Made by a program: the position numbers and the translations under genes. DNA of 64,000 nucleotides, from assembly GCF_005239225.2 (NCBI RefSeq), contig NC_133294.1, positions 5,059,576 to 5,123,575 of the forward strand. The letters are read 5' to 3'. This document shows positions 37,421-49,882 of the stretch, one piece after another (the first letter of the stretch is position 1; each line of letters starts with the position of its first letter). The notes beneath the pieces were generated by a model. It worked only from the letters and a program-made list of their open reading frames with translations, was not told the origin of the DNA and did not search any database. This stretch comes from Populus alba. Its lineage: Eukaryota > Streptophyta > Magnoliopsida > Malpighiales > Salicaceae.

Positions 37421-38865
37421 AAAAATCCACAGTTAAGTTCTACAAACAATAATTTTTTTTATACAAGAGATCCAGGGTCCGAAGACATCTTATAACAGAC
37501 AAACAGTCATATTTTTTAGTTTTCAGTCTTGGACAGAGATTTATTTTCTTTGTACCCTTCTTTTCTTTATATATTGACGCAATTTTTTTTTTTTTATTCT
37601 TTCTGGGACTAGCTTTTATAAAAAATCTCAATTATAATAATAAAAAAAAAACATCGATAATTTAGAAAAGACAACCTAAATTAAAAAAAAATTAAATGTA
37701 AAGAAAATATTTACACTATATGATATTATTTGACATTATTATTAAATTTAATCTAATTAATAGGTTAATTTTGAAATTTTTTATTTTTAATACTGAGATG
37801 ACTATATATTGGATTGACCTGGACTTCAAGGTTTAACATGTTAAATTCACAATCAAGTTAATGACCTCTATTAAGATTAAGAACTTTATTTTTTAATTAT
37901 TTTTTAATTAATTATACAACAACAAAAATAAAGTTTTGTAAAATCAAGCACAAATCAAATATCGAGATATTTATTTGAGATTATGATAACATCATAAAAA
38001 AGTAAATCAAAACAATTTATAAAAATAAATTCTAAATTAAGCAAGTGTTAAAAGAATGAAATCAAAAAAGGAAATGAAAGAAAAAGAAGAAGAAGAGGGA
38101 AATGCAAACAAAAAAAAAAGGAGAGGAAGAATCACCTAATAGTTAAAGAGTAGATTAAAAATCCACAGTTAAGTTCTACAAACAATAATTTTTTTTAATA
38201 CAAGAGATCCAGGGTCCGAAGATATCTTATAACAAACAAACAGTCATATTTTTTAGTTTTCAGTCTTGTACAGATATTTCTTTTCTTTCTTTCCTTCTTT
38301 TCTTTATATATTGACGCAAATATTTTTTTTAGTTAGCAAAGTCTTTTTGGGACTAGCTTTTATATAAAATCTCAATTATAATTAAAAAAAACATCGATAA
38401 TTTAGAAAGGACAACCTAAATTAAAAAAAATTGAATCTAAAGAAAATATTTACACTATAATATGAAATTATTTGACATTATTATTAAATTTGATCCAATT
38501 AATGGGTTAATTTTAAAATCTTTTATTTTTTAATACTGAGACGGTTATATATTGGATTGACCTAGACTTTAAGGTTTAACATGTCAAATTCACAATCAAG
38601 TTAATGACTCCACTAAGATTAAAAACTTTATTTTTTAATTAATTATACAACAACAAAAATAGAGTTTTGTAAAATCAAGCACAAATCAAATATCGAGATA
38701 TTTATTTGAGATTATGATAACCTTATAAAAAATAAATCGAAACAATTTATAAAAATAAATTCTAAATCAAGCAAGTGTTAAAAGAATGAAATCAAGAAAG
38801 GAAATGAAAGAAAAAGAAGAAGAAGAGGGAAATGCAAAAAAAAAAAAAGGAGAGGAAGAATCACC
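37421..38865. repeat. Tandem duplication of a ~0.72-kb AT-rich spacer unit
   Basis: Unit 1 at about 37421-38138 and unit 2 at about 38157-38865, offset 736 bp, both opening aaaaatccacagttaagttc and closing with ggagaggaagaatcacct. They differ by scattered substitutions and small indels. Related single copies lie at about 52430-53170 and, partially, at 44936-45062. Non-coding. Confidence 0.8.
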
Positions 38866-39462
38866 TCTTTTTTCTTATTTTTTTTCAATTTCATCCCTAT
38901 ATCTTTTTTTCCTTTTTTTGATTTGATACTATCTTGGCGTAATTTTATGTGAAGAAGTTTTCAATTGAATTAGAAAGATAAAATTTAAAGTGGGAGGGCC
39001 AAAATGTAAACGATGGAGAAAATTCAAGGCATTTAAGAGTAGTAAGGTAATTTAATCAGCACCACTTAAATATTACATGCACAGTCAACACAGACCAAGA
39101 ACATAGCTTACTTAAATATTACATGCACAGTAAACAGAGACCAAGAATACAGCTTACTTTAAAATAATAATGTTAAGCGCGTCTAGGAAACACCTGAAAG
39201 TACAAGGTCAATCATGTTGAGGTTGGAGCGGGGGATAAGGTCAATCTAGATATAACCCTGTTTATGTCATATAACAGTATGACATAAACGTTCTCAATAA
39301 TTCTCATCAACAAGTTATGGCACTTGTTGATTGGAATTGTCAAACATGGTTTCTCTTGATTGGAATTAAGGAAAAGGACAGGAAGAGAAATATTCTTGTT
39401 CACATCCTTTCTCTGAAAAGTCATTTAGCCATTTATTGGTCTTCCATTCTCATCAACAAGTT
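38866..39462 (+). promoter_or_regulatory. Upstream region of receptor copy 5
   Basis: Conserved with the regions before 53797 and, more weakly, before 62425, in contrast to unrelated spacers elsewhere. It holds two W-box cores on the minus strand (ggtcaa at 39206-39211 and 39239-39244), the motif bound by WRKRY-type defence regulators. It also has a perfect inverted repeat at 39260-39289 (12-bp arms GTTTATGTCATA, 6-nt loop). A repeated acatgcacagt phrase occurs at about 39075 and 39123. No clear TATA box was assigned. Confidence 0.5.
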
Positions 39463-42400
39463 ATGGCACTTGGAAACTGCAAAGCTGCAGTCGCTCTTCT
39501 TCTGTTTCTATCATGTTCCAGTTCCTTTTATGGTGATGCAGGAGATACCATTACTCCTTCTCAACCCATCAAAGATCCAGAAGCTATAGTCTCTGCCGGC
39601 AATAGGTTCGAACTGGGATTTTTCAGTCCAGTTAATTCAACATATCGATATGTCGGAATATGGTACAGTAATATGTCAGCAGAAACTCAAGTACTATGGG
39701 TGGCTAACAGAAACAAGCCAATCAACGATTCTTCTGGGATGATGAAAATATCTGAAGATGGAAATCTTGTGGTTTTGAATGGTCAGGGAGACGTTCTGTG
39801 GTCATCACATGTTTCAATTGGGTTCAATCAATCAACTGCACAGCTTACTGATGATGGAAACCTTGTCATGAAAGCTGGACCGAATGGAAACCTTGTATGG
39901 CAAAGTTTCCAGCAGCCTACGGATACTTACTTACCAAAGATGAGACTTAGTGCTAACGCAAGAACAAGGAACAAGACACTGCTAATGTCATGGAGAAGCT
40001 CATCTGATCCTTCTGTTGGAAACTTCTCTGCTGGTATCAATCCATTAGGAGTTCCTGAGTTCTTCATGTGGTACAATGATCATCCATTTTGGCGTAGTGG
40101 TCCATGGGTTGGCCATAACTTTATTGGAATACCAGATATGTCTATTTCTGTGTATCTAAGTGGATTTACTCTACAAGATGAAGGAGATGGCACTTTCACT
40201 ATGAGTTTAATTGTAGACCCAGCTAACCGTTTAACATATGTTTTGACTTCTCATGGAAGACTTACAGAACAATCCTGGGATTATGGGAAGCAAGGTTGGG
40301 AGTATACCTGGGAAGCTCCATCAACTGACTGTGATATTTATGGCAAGTGCGGGTCATTTGGAAGCTGCGATACACAGAATTCACCTGTCTGCACATGTTT
40401 AAAAGGGTTTGTTGCAAAAAATCAAGATGAATGGAACAAAGGAATTTGGACTAGCGGTTGTGTTAGGAGGACATCGTTGCAGTGTGATAGAATACAGAAT
40501 GGTAGTGAAGTGGGAAAAGAAGATGGATTTATGAAGCTAGAGATGATGAAGGTGCCAACCTTTGCCGAGTACTGGTCATATCCGTCCTCCGAACAAGAAT
40601 GCAAAGATGAGTGCTTGAGGAATTGTTCCTGTGTCGCTTATTCATATTATAACGGTTTTGGCTGTATGGCATGGACAGGAAACTTGATTGATATACAAAA
40701 GTTCTCTGAAGGAGGGACAGGTCTCAACATTCGCCTGGCGTATACAGAAGTAACAGAACTTGGTAATTGTTATAATATTTTTTAATTTTCGTTCACTAGT
40801 GTTTCGTTTTTCAGGTGTGCAAAACTAGTGTGCATACAAAACGTTCTGTATCTGTATGAGGAAACATTGATAAGTTTTTTCATATTTCCTTTACATTTTT
40901 GCCAAATAACCATCAGTACAATTTTTTAGTTGCAGATAACAAGAGAAACATGAAAGTAATCATCAGTATGTCGGTGATTGTAGGAGCCATAGCTATCTGC
41001 ATCTGTGTGTTTCTTTCTTGGAAGTGGATGGCTACACATAGAGGTAATATGCTACGTCTTATTAGCTTACTGGACTTCTAAACTTTACAATTTTAACAAG
41101 TAAAGAAAAACACCATTCACAAATAATAACGATACTTCCACTTGAATCCAGAAAGGAAGTTGATAAGTGAGGAGACCTTATCGTTCAAAACGAGAGAAGC
41201 ACAAGGAACAGTTTTTGATGGAAACTCGCCCGAAAACGTCAGGGAAGTTAAACTTGAACCACTCTTCAAATTACAAATTCTTGAAACTGCTACAAACAAC
41301 TTCGATATATCCAAGAAGCTTGGGCAGGGCGGCTTTGGTGCAGTATACAGGGTAATTCTTCTGGAACTAAAGCTGCTCTATAGTTATTTAGAGCAAATAG
41401 GTATTTATTGGTTTGATGTGACATTGTAGGGAAAATTGCCAGATGGGCAGGAAATAGCTGTGAAAAGACTTTCTAAAACATCTGGTCAAGGGCTCGAAGA
41501 GTTTATGAATGAAGTCGTGGTGATTTCTAAACTCCAACACAGGAATCTTGTGAGGCTTCTTGGTTGCTGTGTTGAAGGAGAAGAGATGATGTTGGTTTAC
41601 GAGTACCTGCCGAATAAAAGCTTGGATGCATTTCTCTTTGGTTAGAGCAACTGCCCTCTTTTGTTTAGCTACTACTTTTCTTGACTCATTTTCCTTTGCC
41701 CTTGTTTTCTGATGATTTTTTTCTGGATACAATATGCTTAGATTCACTCAGGAAAGGACAACTACATTGGGAAAGACGCTTCGACATTATTAACGGGATT
41801 TGTCGAGGTCTTCTTTACCTTCACAGAGATTCTTAGACTAAGAATTATTCATAGAGATCTGAAGCCAAGTAACATCTTATTGGACCGTGAGCTGAATCCC
41901 AAAATTTCAGACTTTGGAATGGCCAGGATTTTTTGTGGCAATGAAGATCAAGTGAATACTACCAGGGTCGTTGGAACCTAGTAAGTATATATTTATTTAT
42001 TTTCATTTTAACTCCTATTACCGTTTTGCAACTTTGAGCTCAGAAATCTGTGATCCTCATGCAGTGGCTATATGTCCCCTGAATATTTAATGAAAGGAAG
42101 ATTTTCAGAGAAATCAGATGTATTTAGCTTTGGAGTGTTGTTGCTGGAGATCGTAAGCGGAAGAAAGAACTCTAGTTTTTATGACAATGAGCATTCTTTG
42201 AGTCTTATAGGATTGTATGTCTGTCCGCCTCCCTGCCTGAGATATATCTGCAAAGCTCCTTTCAATTTCTGATACTATTAAACTTGCAAACTCTTACTTG
42301 GATGGATTTTTATATTTTCAGGCTTGGAAACTGTGGAATGAAGGTGACATTACAGCTCTGGTCGATCCTGCAATATCAGATCCATGTTTTCAGGTGGAGA

Positions 42401-42630
42401 TATTTCGATGCATACAGATTGGTCTGTTGTGTGTGCAAGAAGTGGCGAAAGACAGACCGGCAGTGTCTACCATCAGTTCCATGCTAAATAGTGAAATTGT
42501 GGATCTTCCTCCTCCAAAGAAACCAGCATTTGTTGAAAGGCATAGTTCCGTGGATACAGAGTCCATTACACAGAACCAAAAGATAAATTCCATTAACAAT
42601 GTGACGATTTCTGATCTTAACGGCCGATAG
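39463..42630 (+). pseudogene. S-domain receptor-like Ser/Thr kinase, copy 5 (best preserved; one frameshift)
   Basis: Exons 39463-40762, 40936-41043 (transmembrane), 41152-41351, 41430-41640, 41742-41980, 42065-42214 or 42218, 42322-42630. Exon 1 is open for 433 codons: signal peptide (about 1-25), B-lectin (about 28-150), S-locus glycoprotein (WRSGPW), EGF-like CDIYGKCGSFGSC, PAN (CLRNCSCVAYSYY). Kinase motifs: [57 protein letters not shown]. The certain lesion is one extra base at 41831-41835 (exon 239 nt, not 238), giving TAG at 41834 just before the catalytic loop. The exon 6 donor context has also lost a base; using GTCTGT at 42219 would keep phase at the cost of one residue. Correcting a single base would give a full-length receptor, so this may be a live gene with an assembly error. 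Confidence 0.9.
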
Positions 42631-43302
42631 AGTTCAGAACATGTTTACTTTTCTATAAGATATTAATATATTTATTGTAAAATTTTATAGAACATTACAT
42701 TGCTGGGTATGACTTAAGAAAATATGTACTACTGAGAGGAAAACTCAGACTGGCTGTCCTCTCCATCTTAATGTTGTTTCTTCAAAAAAAAAAAATTCGA
42801 AATGATGGCTTCTGTACCTCCTCCTTTAAGAAATGATTTGTTTTCATTTAGCAAAAAAAAATCCTGAATCATGCTTAGCTTAAAGCAGTAATGTCAAAAG
42901 ACAGTGTGATCATCTTGGCAGCACCTTGGTCTAGCGAAATCAATCTAAGACAAGATTGGAAAACAATGGCGTTGATGACACAAATGGTGCTGAAATTAAG
43001 AGAGGGCTAGTAGTAGCAAAATATTTTATTCCTCTGAGAGGTTACACAATGAGGCAAGTAGATTCAATGTTATTAATATAGGAGAAACATCATAGTCTCT
43101 TGCCAAATAATATGTTGCCAAAGTTGATATGGTCTCGAGGAGACAAGATGGAATGAGTAGGCCAAATAATATCATCGACAAATATTTATCTATGTGATTG
43201 GGGCGCAATACGAGCATAAGCATTCCAAAGACCAATGCAAGCTAAGTGAACCTCATAAAAATAATAAGGAAGATTTGTAAAAGTATGATGATGAACGTCT
43301 GA
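42631..43302. other. 3' flank of receptor copy 5
   Basis: Probable 3' UTR, then spacer. No gene supported. Confidence 0.45.
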
Positions 43303-43458
43303 CTTTTGTGGTTTGAAAGACATCATTGTGCAAGGTGAATGATATTATATTTGAATGAAATGTGATTAGTTAACTATCTACTTTTGTGGTTTGAAAGACA
43401 TCATTGTGCAAGGTGAATGATATTATATTTGAATGAAATGTGATTAGTTAACTATCTA
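43303..43458. repeat. Perfect 78-bp tandem duplication
   Basis: 43303-43380 and 43381-43458 appear identical, each opening cttttgtggtttgaaagaca. No divergence suggests a recent duplication or an assembly artefact. Confidence 0.85.
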
Positions 43459-43489
43459 CTTTTGTTTGTTATATAAGAAAAATTCAAAA

Positions 43490-44350
43490 ATAAAAAATAT
43501 TGTTGGGGATTGAAAATATAATCAGGGTTTAAATTTAAGATGAAATTGAGAAAATAACTTAATTTGATTTAATTTAGATAAGATTGATAGAAATTAAAAG
43601 TGCAATGATGAGTTTAAAATAAATAGCCAAAGTTAGGAATAAATGAGGTTTAATTGAAGAATAAAATCAAAATTAGAAGTTAAATTAGTTTAAAATTGCA
43701 TAATTTTAGGAATGAATGATGAATTTGCAACAAGAAGCTAAAATTTGAAGGTCCAAATTGATTCGATTAGGGACACAATTGAAAAGAAAAGGGGAATTTT
43801 TTTTAATTACTGAAATTTAAAAACAAATAAAGACTAAATTAAAAAAAAGGACTAAATTGGAAAAGATCAATTTAAGGAATAATTTGAAGACATCCAATAT
43901 TTAAATCCCTCACTGAACCGAAGTTAATGAAATTTAAAAGTCAATAACTATAATGAAAAGGAGAAAATATTTGAAAGACCGATTGACTATTCAAATAAAC
44001 TTTGTTTCAGTTATTTTATTTCTATCTATTTCAATCCAGTCTAATTTAGTCCAATAATTTTATCAAATTAATTCGATGTAGTCTCTAATTAATTCATGAG
44101 GCAACCTTACCCCTCGTCTTCAACGACCTTCCCCTCATAAAACCCTCATCCTCCTCCCCTCACAAATCAACCACCACAACAGCCTACGTCACTTTACACA
44201 GGTCCTTTTCCACATAACCTGTAAGAGGCCCAAGGAAAACCCATCAAAGTCCACCCATTCCAGCCTTCATCTTCTTCTCTAAACCAAACCCATGACCGTA
44301 AATCACCATCTTCAACCTCCTTTCCATACCAGCCATAATCTCTAGCAAAC
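43490..44350. repeat. Dispersed repeat, copy 1 (pair with ~58590-59450)
   Basis: About 860 bp alignable to 58590-59450 throughout (for example gtgcaatgatgagtttaaaa against gtgcaatgttgagtttaaaa, and shared C-rich text from about 44100). In both places it lies downstream of a receptor copy. It looks like an LTR or non-coding element carried along in the block duplication. No coding domain. Confidence 0.7.
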
Positions 44351-44354
44351 CAAA

Positions 44355-44935
44355 GGATAACTCAATTAAAGTTAACACAACAATAACAATAAAACTAACT
44401 TCATGATATAATTTAATTAGTTTAATACAAGAGTTAATACACTTTTATAATTATGGAGCACTAACTAAACATAAAAAAAGTAATAATTACAACAAAAAAA
44501 ATCAGGTTCTGAAAGTCCAACAAAAATAACTTGCTAACAAATGAGAAGATGAGTTCAATAACTCAGAAAGTAGATAACGTTTAATATACATATACGAGGT
44601 AATACAACAATGATACACACACACACAATTATGGCTCTAGATTCTTATATGTAGTTTCTCAAATAGGTCATAACAAGAACATCACAAGGTAAAGCTCGTC
44701 ATAAAATCAAAATACAATGAACATGAGGCTCCGTACTGTGGGATGATTAGTCCACACAAGTTGATGACTCCTTCGACCAACCATGATTCAAAAACAATGT
44801 GCATAAAGACTAATACTACCCTGTTAGCATGAGTATTCTAGCTGGCAAACCATAGGTTCATAATCATAATGAAATAGACATTTATATCTCAAGGTTTAAC
44901 TCATGTTATCAATCAAATGAGGAGTTATCAATTCA
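44355..44935 (-). repeat. Truncated antisense copy of the 2.1-kb LTR family
   Basis: Reverse complement of about 27200-27760 of the solo LTR. Shared landmarks include the cccacagtacggagcctcat stretch (27412 on), the 'gatatgaat...cctatggt' stretch and the ctgagttgttgaact stretch. Only the 3' third of the LTR is present, and it is more diverged than 49883-51979. Confidence 0.75.
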
Positions 44936-45275
44936 TGAAAATAATTTATGAAAACAAATTGTAAATCAAGCAATTATTAAAAGAATGAAATTAAGAAAGG
45001 AAATGAAAGAAAAAGAAGAAGAAGAGGGAAATGCAAAAAGAAGAAAAAAAAGGAACAATCACCTTTGTTTCTCTCATTTTTTCAATTTCATCCCATATAT
45101 CTTTTTTTCTTTTTTGATTATATTTTATTTTGGCCTAATTTCACATGAAGAAGTTTTCAATTGAATTAGAAAGATAAAATTTAAAATGGAAGGGCCAAAA
45201 TGTAAAATATAGAGAAAATTTATGGCATTTTACATGCAAAGTCAACAAAGACCAAGAATATAGCTTACTTAAAGG
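44936..45275. repeat. Partial copy of the receptor upstream spacer
   Basis: Matches the end of the 0.72-kb spacer unit and the following upstream sequence (about 38740-39130), including the ttcacatgaagaagttttca and gggccaaaatgtaaa phrases. It ends at a run of G. No receptor gene follows here. Confidence 0.65.
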
Positions 45276-46090
45276 GGGGGGGGGGGAGCGCTGGGGCGGG
45301 TTGCAAATGTATTGATACGGGTAAAAACCAAATCAAGTTTTATTTTAATAGGTTCAATAATTATATCAAAATAAAAGTCTTATTTTTTTATATGTTGCAT
45401 ATTCTAATACATCTAAAAGATAAAGATATTCAATATATATAATATATATATATATATATATAAAGAAAATACAAAAATCATCATCCATTTTAGCCTTGTT
45501 TTCACTAATTTTATTGTAGAGAAAACTTAGTTATCGTAAATACAAAAAGAATTAAGACTATCAATTGAATAATAGACTTTTGATATTCTAGAAGCTGTCA
45601 TTTCTTACACAAGTCAAAAAGAATAGTCGTGTTTAAAGGAGTTACTGCAACAAATGCATTGTTGTCCAAGAATTTCTTGACATCTGATTTTTTTTTAAGA
45701 AAAATCTAGATTTCTTTGTTAGAGCATCTGTACTTTTCAAACTTAATTCAAGAATAGTAATCCTAAAAAATATCATCACGGTTAGTTAAAAAAACAAATA
45801 TGTAGATAAGTCAATTTGCTTATTTCAAAAATCAAATCTAAAATATCATAGAAAATGCCTAATATAAACAGTGAATTGTATGGATTCAACATGCTATTGG
45901 CCATTAATGCACAAACCCTTTTTTATATACAATGAAAACATTAAAATTCTTGACTGTGGAAAACTGGATATGCCTTTCTAATAAAAGTAATAAGCTCTTG
46001 GTTGAAATATGTCAAGAGGATAGAAAAAGAACAACTGTTACTTTCTTGACCAGTAAGAACAGCATCCATAAAATATAGTTTGATTCACAT
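45276..46090. other. Spacer with G-run and AT microsatellite
   Basis: Starts with a G homopolymer of about 13-14 and a GC-rich patch, unusual here; an (AT)n run lies at about 45428-45462. Otherwise AT-rich with no gene seen. Confidence 0.5.
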
Positions 46091-47857
46091 CAAGAACATG
46101 GAGATAAAAGTTATGGGGATTGGCAACTGCAGAATTATAGCAGCCCTAATTCTCATTCAATCCTTCTTTTGTTCAGGTTATGATGCTGCACCTGATATAA
46201 TATCATCTCAACGAAGAGAGATCATTTTTTGTTTGGTTTAATTTTTACCTTTAAAAAACAATCAAATAAAAAAAAAGAAAAACCCAAACCAAACCAAACC
46301 GAACTGGAATCAGTCCAAATCAACTGGTTTAGGTTCGGTTTTTGATATGCAAAACCAACAAAAAACCTATTGGTTTTTTCTCTGTGACTGAGATATGCCT
46401 CAGTTTAGCATTAAATTTACTCCCACAAAACCTCATTAAAAATCATAAAAGGAAAGAAAGAAAAGGAAGTCATGTTAATTGTTATCTTCTCTGAAAAAAT
46501 AGTGTTGGCCAACATCAAATGTTGGATACATGGACAGAGAAGGAATGAATCTTGGCTATGCTACAAAAGAATGAAATGCAACGGAAACAACAGTAGCAAA
46601 CAGAGTCTTTGCATAATCACTAGTGAAATTTAACCACTCTAGCAAAAACCCTATCTTTTTTTCTCCATCTCCTCATCACTATCACCATCATCCCTACCTC
46701 CACCTCCACCTCCCCACCATCACCACCAGAATCCACCACTGCTTTAGTCTCTTCATCAGAATCCTTAACCCATAACAAATTAATCTTTCGAATTGAACCG
46801 AAAGTTTTAATCTTAGTGAGGTTTTAAGTTTCAAGTTGGAGTTTTGGGGGAAAGAGAGGAAATGGCTTAGTTTATTTTTAGACATTGTTTGTGTCTAAAC
46901 TTTTAGAGGGAGGGGCAATTGTTAATGGGAGAGGACGAGGGCAGCTATTGTGTCACTGTTAATGAAAGGGTTAACGGGAGGGGAGGGAGCAGCTGTGTGA
47001 AAGTGAAAGAAATGAAAAATGATCTGCTAGGGTTAATTGTTAATGCCTAATGGCTAATGGCAGGGAGGAGGCTGCACGCGGCTTGGTTTAATTTTTTTTC
47101 ATTTCTAAACTGAACTGGTTCAAGTTGTTCATGTATCAGTCTGATTGTACGACTCGATCAATGTAAAAAAAATTCTAACATATCTTTTTTTGTTAAGGGT
47201 AAATTTTTTTTTTTCAAAAATTCGGCAGAATTTCGTTTGCATTTAGAACATCCCAAATTATCGACTACTATTAGTTTACTTAATCAACCCACCATCATAA
47301 GGTCCCATAATTCCGAACCTTATATCAAACCTCATAATTCCAAACAATATATATATTATACGAGTAAGATAAATATGAACATAATTCAAACATCATATCA
47401 TAAAATTTAAAAGAAAAGGAATACAAACATGCAAAGAAAATATTTATAACATAATAAGTGTCTCTAAATGTTTCAAAAGGATTAATTACAAGATAACTAA
47501 AATACTAAATGCTAAGCTGAACTTTTATAATTACATCAAGATTTACACAAAAGTATACTACATATCACGCTAATTCCCTTTTGCTTAAGTTAAATATTTA
47601 CATAAGCATCATAAGTAGAGTCCTAAATTATATAAGTACATAAATAAACATACCATTGTATTGATAAAGAATATATGTATGCTCATGTAATGAATACAAA
47701 TGAAGTATTAACTTTTTATCGAATCCATGAGAATTCTAACAAGGAACTTATATTTTGCTTGTAAATCTTTTAAACCTAATTAAACACTCATTTGTATATT
47801 CTTAGATGAATAATCTTATTTACTTGCATACACTGGGTGACCTTGTAAAGTCTAATC

Positions 47858-47963
47858 TTGTAATTCACATCCCGGCAATCCTAGCACGGATGCCATTAGC
47901 CGAAGCTAATTTGTAATTCACATCCCGGCAATCCTATCATGGATGCCATTAGCCGAAGCTAAT
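47858..47963. repeat. 53-bp direct tandem duplication
   Basis: 47858-47910 and 47911-47963, differing at two or three positions, each opening ttgtaattcacatcccggca. The text resembles the reverse complement of common plant LTR sequence. Confidence 0.8.
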
Positions 47964-48360
47964 CTTGTATTTACGCTAGATTTTATTTATATTGAACAAG
48001 ACATTTACTGTAATTGCATACACCAGACAAATTTTAAATTATATAAGTGCAAATAGGAAAAAAAAATCACGCACCTGCTTCGCCTGTCTCGTGACCTCCC
48101 CTAACAGAAGATCCAATCCTGGTTGCTCCTCCTGAATCACAAGGAAGTTTTTTTTTTGTTATGATTCCTTCAAGCCGATATTATAGACAATTCATATTCA
48201 TCAATTACTCATATGTTACTTTCTATGTATGTTCATTTCCTCATAATAACATACGTACATATCTCATATATATTTTTAGAGTTAATATCTCAATGTGTAA
48301 GCGTTTATATGACTCAATTCTTTTATATTTTTATTTATAGTATTCACATGAAAGTCTATT

Positions 48361-48580
48361 GTTACTGTCCAATTTCCAACTGTCACTGTCTAGTTTTGAA
48401 CTGTTACTGTCCAATTTCCAACTGTCATTGTCTGACTTTGAACTGTCACTGTCCAATTTCCAACTATCACTGTCCAATTTCCAACTGTCACTGTCTCACT
48501 TTGAACTGTCACTGTCCAATTTTCTAACTGTCATTGTCTGACTTTGAACTATCACTGTCTAATTTCTGACTGTCATTGTC
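48361..48580. repeat. 21-bp minisatellite (~10-11 units, 42-bp higher order)
   Basis: Two 21-bp types, gtcactgtccaatttccaac+t and gtcattgtctgactttgaac+t, mostly alternate, giving a 42-bp higher-order period. Because 21 is a multiple of three it makes a spurious Cys/His-rich reading frame. Confidence 0.85.
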
Positions 48581-49108
48581 CGAACACTCATCAGGTTTTT
48601 AAACTATATCTAAGGTTCTAAAACTCCATTTTAAGTGAGATTTATCTCGTTAGAAAGCTAAGACACGAGGCTACCAGTTCTCTGAGGAAGGAGAACCCAA
48701 TTTTGCCTCTAAGATGGTCAAAATCACTCATCAACAAATCAGTCCTGCTACCCTACATAATCAGTCACGACTCAGTTTATGTTGGTAACCCATAACTGGA
48801 GTTCTACATCTCCAAATTGAGCAAGACCAGTTTCCTTGGTTAGCTAACATTCAAATCTACAATTTTTTATGAGGAATCCAATCATAATTCCCTTATCCCT
48901 CTATTCAAAATCTCACCGAAAGTCAAGAGACAAGTCTGTCCAGAGTTGTCTCCCCCTCCCTTCACATAATACTTTTATAAACTATATACCACACACATAA
49001 ATTAACTTAATCTCAACAATAAATACTTTTTCCCCAATTTATGTCTAAGAACCCTAACTTATGATTCAATATCAAAGTATCAATTCTTTATCAAATTAAA
49101 AAAAAATG

Positions 49109-49139
<31 letters not shown>

Positions 49140-49882
49140 TCTTAAATCATGTTTAGAATACCTTACCCGATACAAATTAAGATCTTGATCTTCAACCAGT
49201 TGAAGATTTTCATCTCCCTCCTTTCTTTTCTTCTTGTTCAATTTCTTGGTAATCCTTTGCTCTCAAGTGTTTATCCTATCTATAAGCTCTAAATCTTGGA
49301 TGGGTTCTCGAAATGCTAGTGTTTCTCTCTTAATTTCTCAAGAATGGGTATAAAACTCCATATTCTCTCTCCTTATGGTTCCTACCAATTTTGTTTTGGT
49401 GAGGAGAGAGTGTTTTTATACTCTATGTTTTTCCTTATTTGCATTTAGGCCCTCTTTTTCCCTTAAGTGTATTATTATTATTATATTTCTTCAATTAAAG
49501 TGTATTATTTTTTTTCTTCAATTAAATCCAACCCTCAATAGTACCGGGTTCATTATTTTTGAATTTCTATTTTTTTTTATTTAATCATATGCATGAATTT
49601 CTTCACTTTTATTTTTTTTTTCTTGGGGTTTACAGATCGGTTTAGGCACACCAAAACTAGAAACCGAACTGAACCAGATATTTTTCTAAATATTTTAATC
49701 AATTTAATCAGTTTTTTTACCTGTTCGGTTTTCTCGGTTTATATTTTTTCAGTTTTTTTGCTCACCCCTAATCTCAACCCATCATAGATCTTGAAATTGT
49801 CTCCACAAGCGTTATCTTTAAAATGGGATTTTCAGCTCTATTAATTTAACAAAATCGCTATGTTGGAATATGGTACAATAAT

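Larger units (their letters stand above)
46213..49770. mobile_element. hAT-like non-autonomous element (3.56 kb) with nested repeats
   Basis: Flanked by an 8-bp direct repeat ATCTCAAC (46205-46212 and 49771-49778), exactly interrupting the lectin-fragment homology. The right end reads, on the minus strand, TAGGGGTGAGCAAAA, a typical plant hAT terminus, and both subterminal regions carry accgaacc/ggttcggt motifs. The left end (gaagagagat) lacks the matching terminal repeat and may be eroded. No transposase seen. Inside, about 47190-49190 resembles an antisense LTR remnant, with a 53-bp duplication (47858-47963), a 21-bp minisatellite (48361-48580) and an (AT)n run near 49107-49137. Confidence 0.6.

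Noticed and set aside
48213..48541. Cys/His-rich repeat 'protein', and a CRISPR-like look
   Set aside because: It is the 21-bp minisatellite read in frame. There are no unique spacers between repeats, and the context is a plant transposon.
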